Assembly (NCBI GenBank): GCA_038138625.1
Contig: JAYQEA010000051.1
Span: forward strand, 1-26,082
Direction of reading: 5' to 3'
Source: JAQXDR01 sp038138625
GTDB lineage: Bacteria; Pseudomonadota; Alphaproteobacteria; Rhodobacterales; Rhodobacteraceae
Length of the DNA stretch: 26,082 bases
The notes below the pieces were generated by a model. It had not been told where the DNA came from. It saw only the letters and a list, made by a program, of their open reading frames with translations, and searched no databases. Every line of letters begins with the position of its first letter. Within the stretch, counting starts at the first letter, position 1. The position numbers and the translations under genes were made by a program. Of the stretch, positions 23,720-26,082 are shown in pieces.

Positions 23720-23890
23720 GCCATTCACCCAGCCAATCACTAAGATCATCCCAATGCACATGTTAACCCCACGGAACCCAGAGAATTCACTGGTCAAATC
23801 GTACTGAATGTCCCCAAGCTGTTCACACATGCAGACACAATGACCCATTCGGCACTTTGTCTGACAAAAAAACAACAATGGGAGACATTC

Positions 23891-25513
23891 ATGAACATTC
23901 AACGCAAGCGTCTGACCGCGTGGTTGGTGGCAACCACCATGCTGGCCACCCCGGGTTTCGCGGCCGGTACGCATCCGGTCACCGGCGATGCACTGGCAGA
24001 CGACCAGACCTTTACCTATCGGATTTTGGACGAACATAGCAGTGTCGACCCACAAGTCGTAGAGGACGTCACCGGCAGCGAACTGGTGCGCGACCTTTTC
24101 GAGGGCCTGATGAATCAGGATGCAGAGGGCAATCTTGTTCCGGGCGTGGCAACGGGTTTTACAGCCAATGATGCCAAAGACGTCTACACGTTCACGCTTC
24201 GCGATAACGCCAGATGGTCGGACGGGTCGGCAGTGACGGCACATGATTTTGTCTATGCTTGGCAACGCGCTGTGGACCCCGAGCTTGCCTCGCCTTATTC
24301 GTGGTTCATGGAACTGATGTCCATCGAAAATGCCAGCGCGATTCTTGCGGGCGAAATGGATGTCAGCACACTTGGCGTTGCCGCCCTGGATGATCACACA
24401 TTCGAAGTGACATTGACCACGGCCCTACCTTATTTTCCGCAGATGACAACGCATGCCACCACGTTTCCCGTGCCTCGCGGCGTAATTGAAGCGCATGGCC
24501 GTGACTGGACCAAGCCGGGCAACATTGTATCAAACGGCGCCTATGTGCTGACCGAACATCTGCCCAATGAGCGGTCTGTGCGCGAACGCAATGCCCTGTA
24601 CTGGAACGATGGCGACACCATTTTGGAAAAAGTCGTCGCATTGGTTATCAACGATGAAAACGTGGCTTTGACACGCTATATGGCGGGTGAACTGGATAGA
24701 ACCGAAATACCGTCCGGCCAATATCCGCGCCTTAGCCAAAGCCATCCGGACGAGACGACAGTCTTTCCCCGGTTGTGCAGCTATTACTACAACATCAACC
24801 TTACAGAAACAGGCAATCCTGCTTTACAAGACGCGCGTGTGCGGCAGGCTTTATCCTTGACGCTGGATCGTGACCTGATCACAGAGCGTGTGACAGCATC
24901 TGGCCAATTCCCGGCCTACACATTCACACCAGAGGCAACAGCCGGATTTAATGTGCCAAACGTCGATGCCATGAACATGACACAAGCAGAGCGGGACGCG
25001 AAAGCCAAAGCGCTGATGGCCGAGGCTGGCTATGCGGATGGCTTTGATGTCGAGCTGATCTACAACACCTCCGAAGGGCACAAACGCATCGCGATCGCAG
25101 CCAGCCAGATGTGGAAGCAAAAACTGGGTGTCAACGTCACGCTTGCCAATCAGGAGTGGAAAACCTTTTTGGAGACCCGCGGCAATCAGGATTATCAGAT
25201 CGCGCGTGCAGGATGGTGTGGTGACTACAACGAAGCCTCGACTTTCCTAGATCTGGTGAACTCGGCATCGAATTATAATGATAGCGCATATTCAAACCCG
25301 GCTGTTGACGAGATGCTGGCCAACGCCAAGCTGATGGATGACGCAAGCGCAATCTATACCGAAGTGGAACAAATCATCGCTCAGGATGTGCCAATCATTC
25401 CGATCTATCACTACACCGGTGCCTATATGATGGATACAGATCTGGCCAACTGGCCCATTGGGAACGTTGAGCAGAACTGGTATTCGCGCAACCTGTACAA
25501 GCGTGCCGATTAA
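23891..25513 (+). CDS. Oligopeptide-type ABC importer periplasmic binding protein (OppA/SBP_bac_5 family)
   Basis: This 540-aa periplasmic receptor of the OppA/MppA type delivers ligand to OppB/OppC membrane parts. A signal peptide covers residues 1-25 (MNIQRKR, hydrophobic core, GFAAG). Family landmarks are EDVTGSELVRDLFEGLMNQ, YTFTLRDNARWSDGSAVTAHDFVYAWQRAVDP near the N-terminal third, NGAYVLTEHLPNE, DARVRQALSLTLDRDLI and WCGDYNEASTFLDLV. I chose 23891 because GGGAG lies upstream and the signal peptide then starts properly; an in-frame ATG at 23840 would put 17 polar residues before it. The ligand is probably an oligopeptide by family, though Opp-type proteins also bind other amphipathic amines or sugars. 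The permease gene follows 60 bp later. Confidence 0.92.
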   Translation: MNIQRKRLTAWLVATTMLATPGFAAGTHPVTGDALADDQTFTYRILDEHSSVDPQVVEDVTGSELVRDLFEGLMNQDAEGNLVPGVATGFTANDAKDVYTFTLRDNARWSDGSAVTAHDFVYAWQRAVDPELASPYSWFMELMSIENASAILAGEMDVSTLGVAALDDHTFEVTLTTALPYFPQMTTHATTFPVPRGVIEAHGRDWTKPGNIVSNGAYVLTEHLPNERSVRERNALYWNDGDTILEKVVALVINDENVALTRYMAGELDRTEIPSGQYPRLSQSHPDETTVFPRLCSYYYNINLTETGNPALQDARVRQALSLTLDRDLITERVTASGQFPAYTFTPEATAGFNVPNVDAMNMTQAERDAKAKALMAEAGYADGFDVELIYNTSEGHKRIAIAASQMWKQKLGVNVTLANQEWKTFLETRGNQDYQIARAGWCGDYNEASTFLDLVNSASNYNDSAYSNPAVDEMLANAKLMDDASAIYTEVEQIIAQDVPIIPIYHYTGAYMMDTDLANWPIGNVEQNWYSRNLYKRAD

Positions 25514-25524
25514 ACGGCATCTAC

Positions 25525-25552
25525 GCGGGGCCCAGTTCTGGCCGGGCCCTGC
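25525..25552 (+). terminator. Attenuator-like hairpin between Opp binding protein and permease genes
   Basis: GCGGGGCCC (25525-25533) pairs with GGGCCCTGC (25544-25552), one G-T wobble in nine pairs, with a 10-nt loop, followed by TTTCCCTT. It starts 11 bases after the binding protein stop. It probably limits read-through so that the permease is made at lower level than the receptor. Confidence 0.65.
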
Positions 25553-25573
25553 TTTCCCTTGGTAGGCATCTTT

Positions 25574-26082
25574 ATGTTTCGATTTATCCTGAACCGGCTG
25601 ATATACGCAGTTCCAACGATGCTGGTCATGATCGTTGCCTGCTTTGTCCTGATGCATGTGGCACCGGGTGGGCCGTTTACATCAGAACGTCCATTGCCCC
25701 CACAGGTTCTGGCAAACATCGAGGCACGCTACGGGCTAGACCAACCATACTGGAAGCAACTTTGGGACTACATCGCCAACATTGTCCTGCGGTTCGATTT
25801 TGGCCCGTCCTTTCAATACAAGGACCGCGACGTCAACGACGTGATTGCCCAAGGGTTCCCGATCACGCTGACCTACGGCGTTCTCAGCTTTATCGCCGCC
25901 ACAACAATCGGTATCTCGCTAGGGTTACTGGCCGCACTTCGTCAAAACACTCTGGCAGATTATCTTGCCGTGGGCTTTAGCTTTGTGGCACAGGTTCTTC
26001 CGAACTTTGTCATGGGACCAATCCTGATCTTGATTTTCACCTTACACCTCGGTTGGTTACCCGGAGGAGGATGGTATGGAGG
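25574..26082 (+). CDS. Opp/Dpp-type ABC importer permease (OppB family), 3' end beyond the window
   Basis: The frame from ATG 25574 stays open for 169 codons to the window edge, and the rest is missing. It opens MFRFILNRLIYAVPTMLVM, the usual first transmembrane helix of OppB/DppB, followed by APGGPFTSERPLPPQV, IEARYGLDQPYWKQLWDYI, LRFDFGPSFQYKDRDV and the transmembrane segment with FPITLTYGVLSFIAA. It forms half of the membrane channel of the importer that takes ligand from the preceding binding protein. The ribosome site is weak (GGTAGG). OppC and ATPase genes would be expected further on. Confidence 0.9.
   Translation, partial: MFRFILNRLIYAVPTMLVMIVACFVLMHVAPGGPFTSERPLPPQVLANIEARYGLDQPYWKQLWDYIANIVLRFDFGPSFQYKDRDVNDVIAQGFPITLTYGVLSFIAATTIGISLGLLAALRQNTLADYLAVGFSFVAQVLPNFVMGPILILIFTLHLGWLPGGGWYG

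Noticed and set aside
23552..24397. 281-codon minus-strand frame opposite the start of the Opp binding protein
   Set aside because: It overlaps a well-supported signal peptide and OppA-family domain on the other strand and has no domain of its own.

Overview
The window looks like a draft-genome fragment from a marine alphaproteobacterium of the Rhodobacteraceae (Roseobacter group). The reasons are the dense operons of osmolyte and organosulfur catabolism, a TRAP transporter, a choline-sulfatase, tandem FAD/GcvT demethylating dehydrogenases, a pyrrolysine-free MttB-like protein, and the protein sequence style. I ran no database search, so family names rest on motifs and remembered homologues. 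Positions 1-51 are pure C and 8941-8950 are N, both signs of draft assembly.

Region A (about 70-5930, minus strand) is one compact operon: an SsuD-like flavin-dependent monooxygenase, an aldo/keto reductase, a flavin reductase, then the TRAP genes dctQ, dctM and dctP, ending at a strong terminator. Enzyme junctions overlap by one base. The three enzymes match in kind the SmoC/SmoB/SmoA set of the oxidative sulfoquinovose (sulfo-SMO) pathway, but here a TRAP transporter stands where an ABC transporter is known. The likely job is import and desulfonation of an organosulfonate, with the product aldehyde reduced by the AKR. The substrate is not proven.

Region B (5931-7862, plus strand) is divergent from A: a GntR/UTRA regulator followed by a Gfo/Idh/MocA dehydrogenase. 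The 89-bp space shared with A carries a perfect FNR-type palindrome.

Region C (7975-10840, minus strand) is a sugar-type ABC importer in the order binding protein, permease, ATPase (as in frcBCA). The permease is broken by the N gap. A bidirectional terminator separates it from region B.

Region D (10841-12311) has no gene I can support. It holds a few palindromes and perhaps gene debris.

Region E (12312-22625) is a choline-O-sulfate and glycine-betaine module: betC (choline-sulfatase), a LysR regulator facing it tail to tail, and divergent from that regulator a tightly packed operon of an FAD/GcvT dehydrogenase, a small pyridoxamine-oxidase-fold protein, a homocysteine S-methyltransferase, a second FAD/GcvT dehydrogenase and an MttB-family methyltransferase. 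Together these can plausibly free choline from its sulfate ester and strip methyl groups from betaine, dimethylglycine and sarcosine to homocysteine or tetrahydrofolate. Choline-to-betaine oxidation (betA/betB) is not in the window.

Region F (22801-26082) holds a VIT1/CCC1 family metal transporter gene disrupted by a single-base frameshift (minus strand), then on the plus strand an oligopeptide-type ABC binding protein and the 5' part of its OppB-type permease, which runs off the end.
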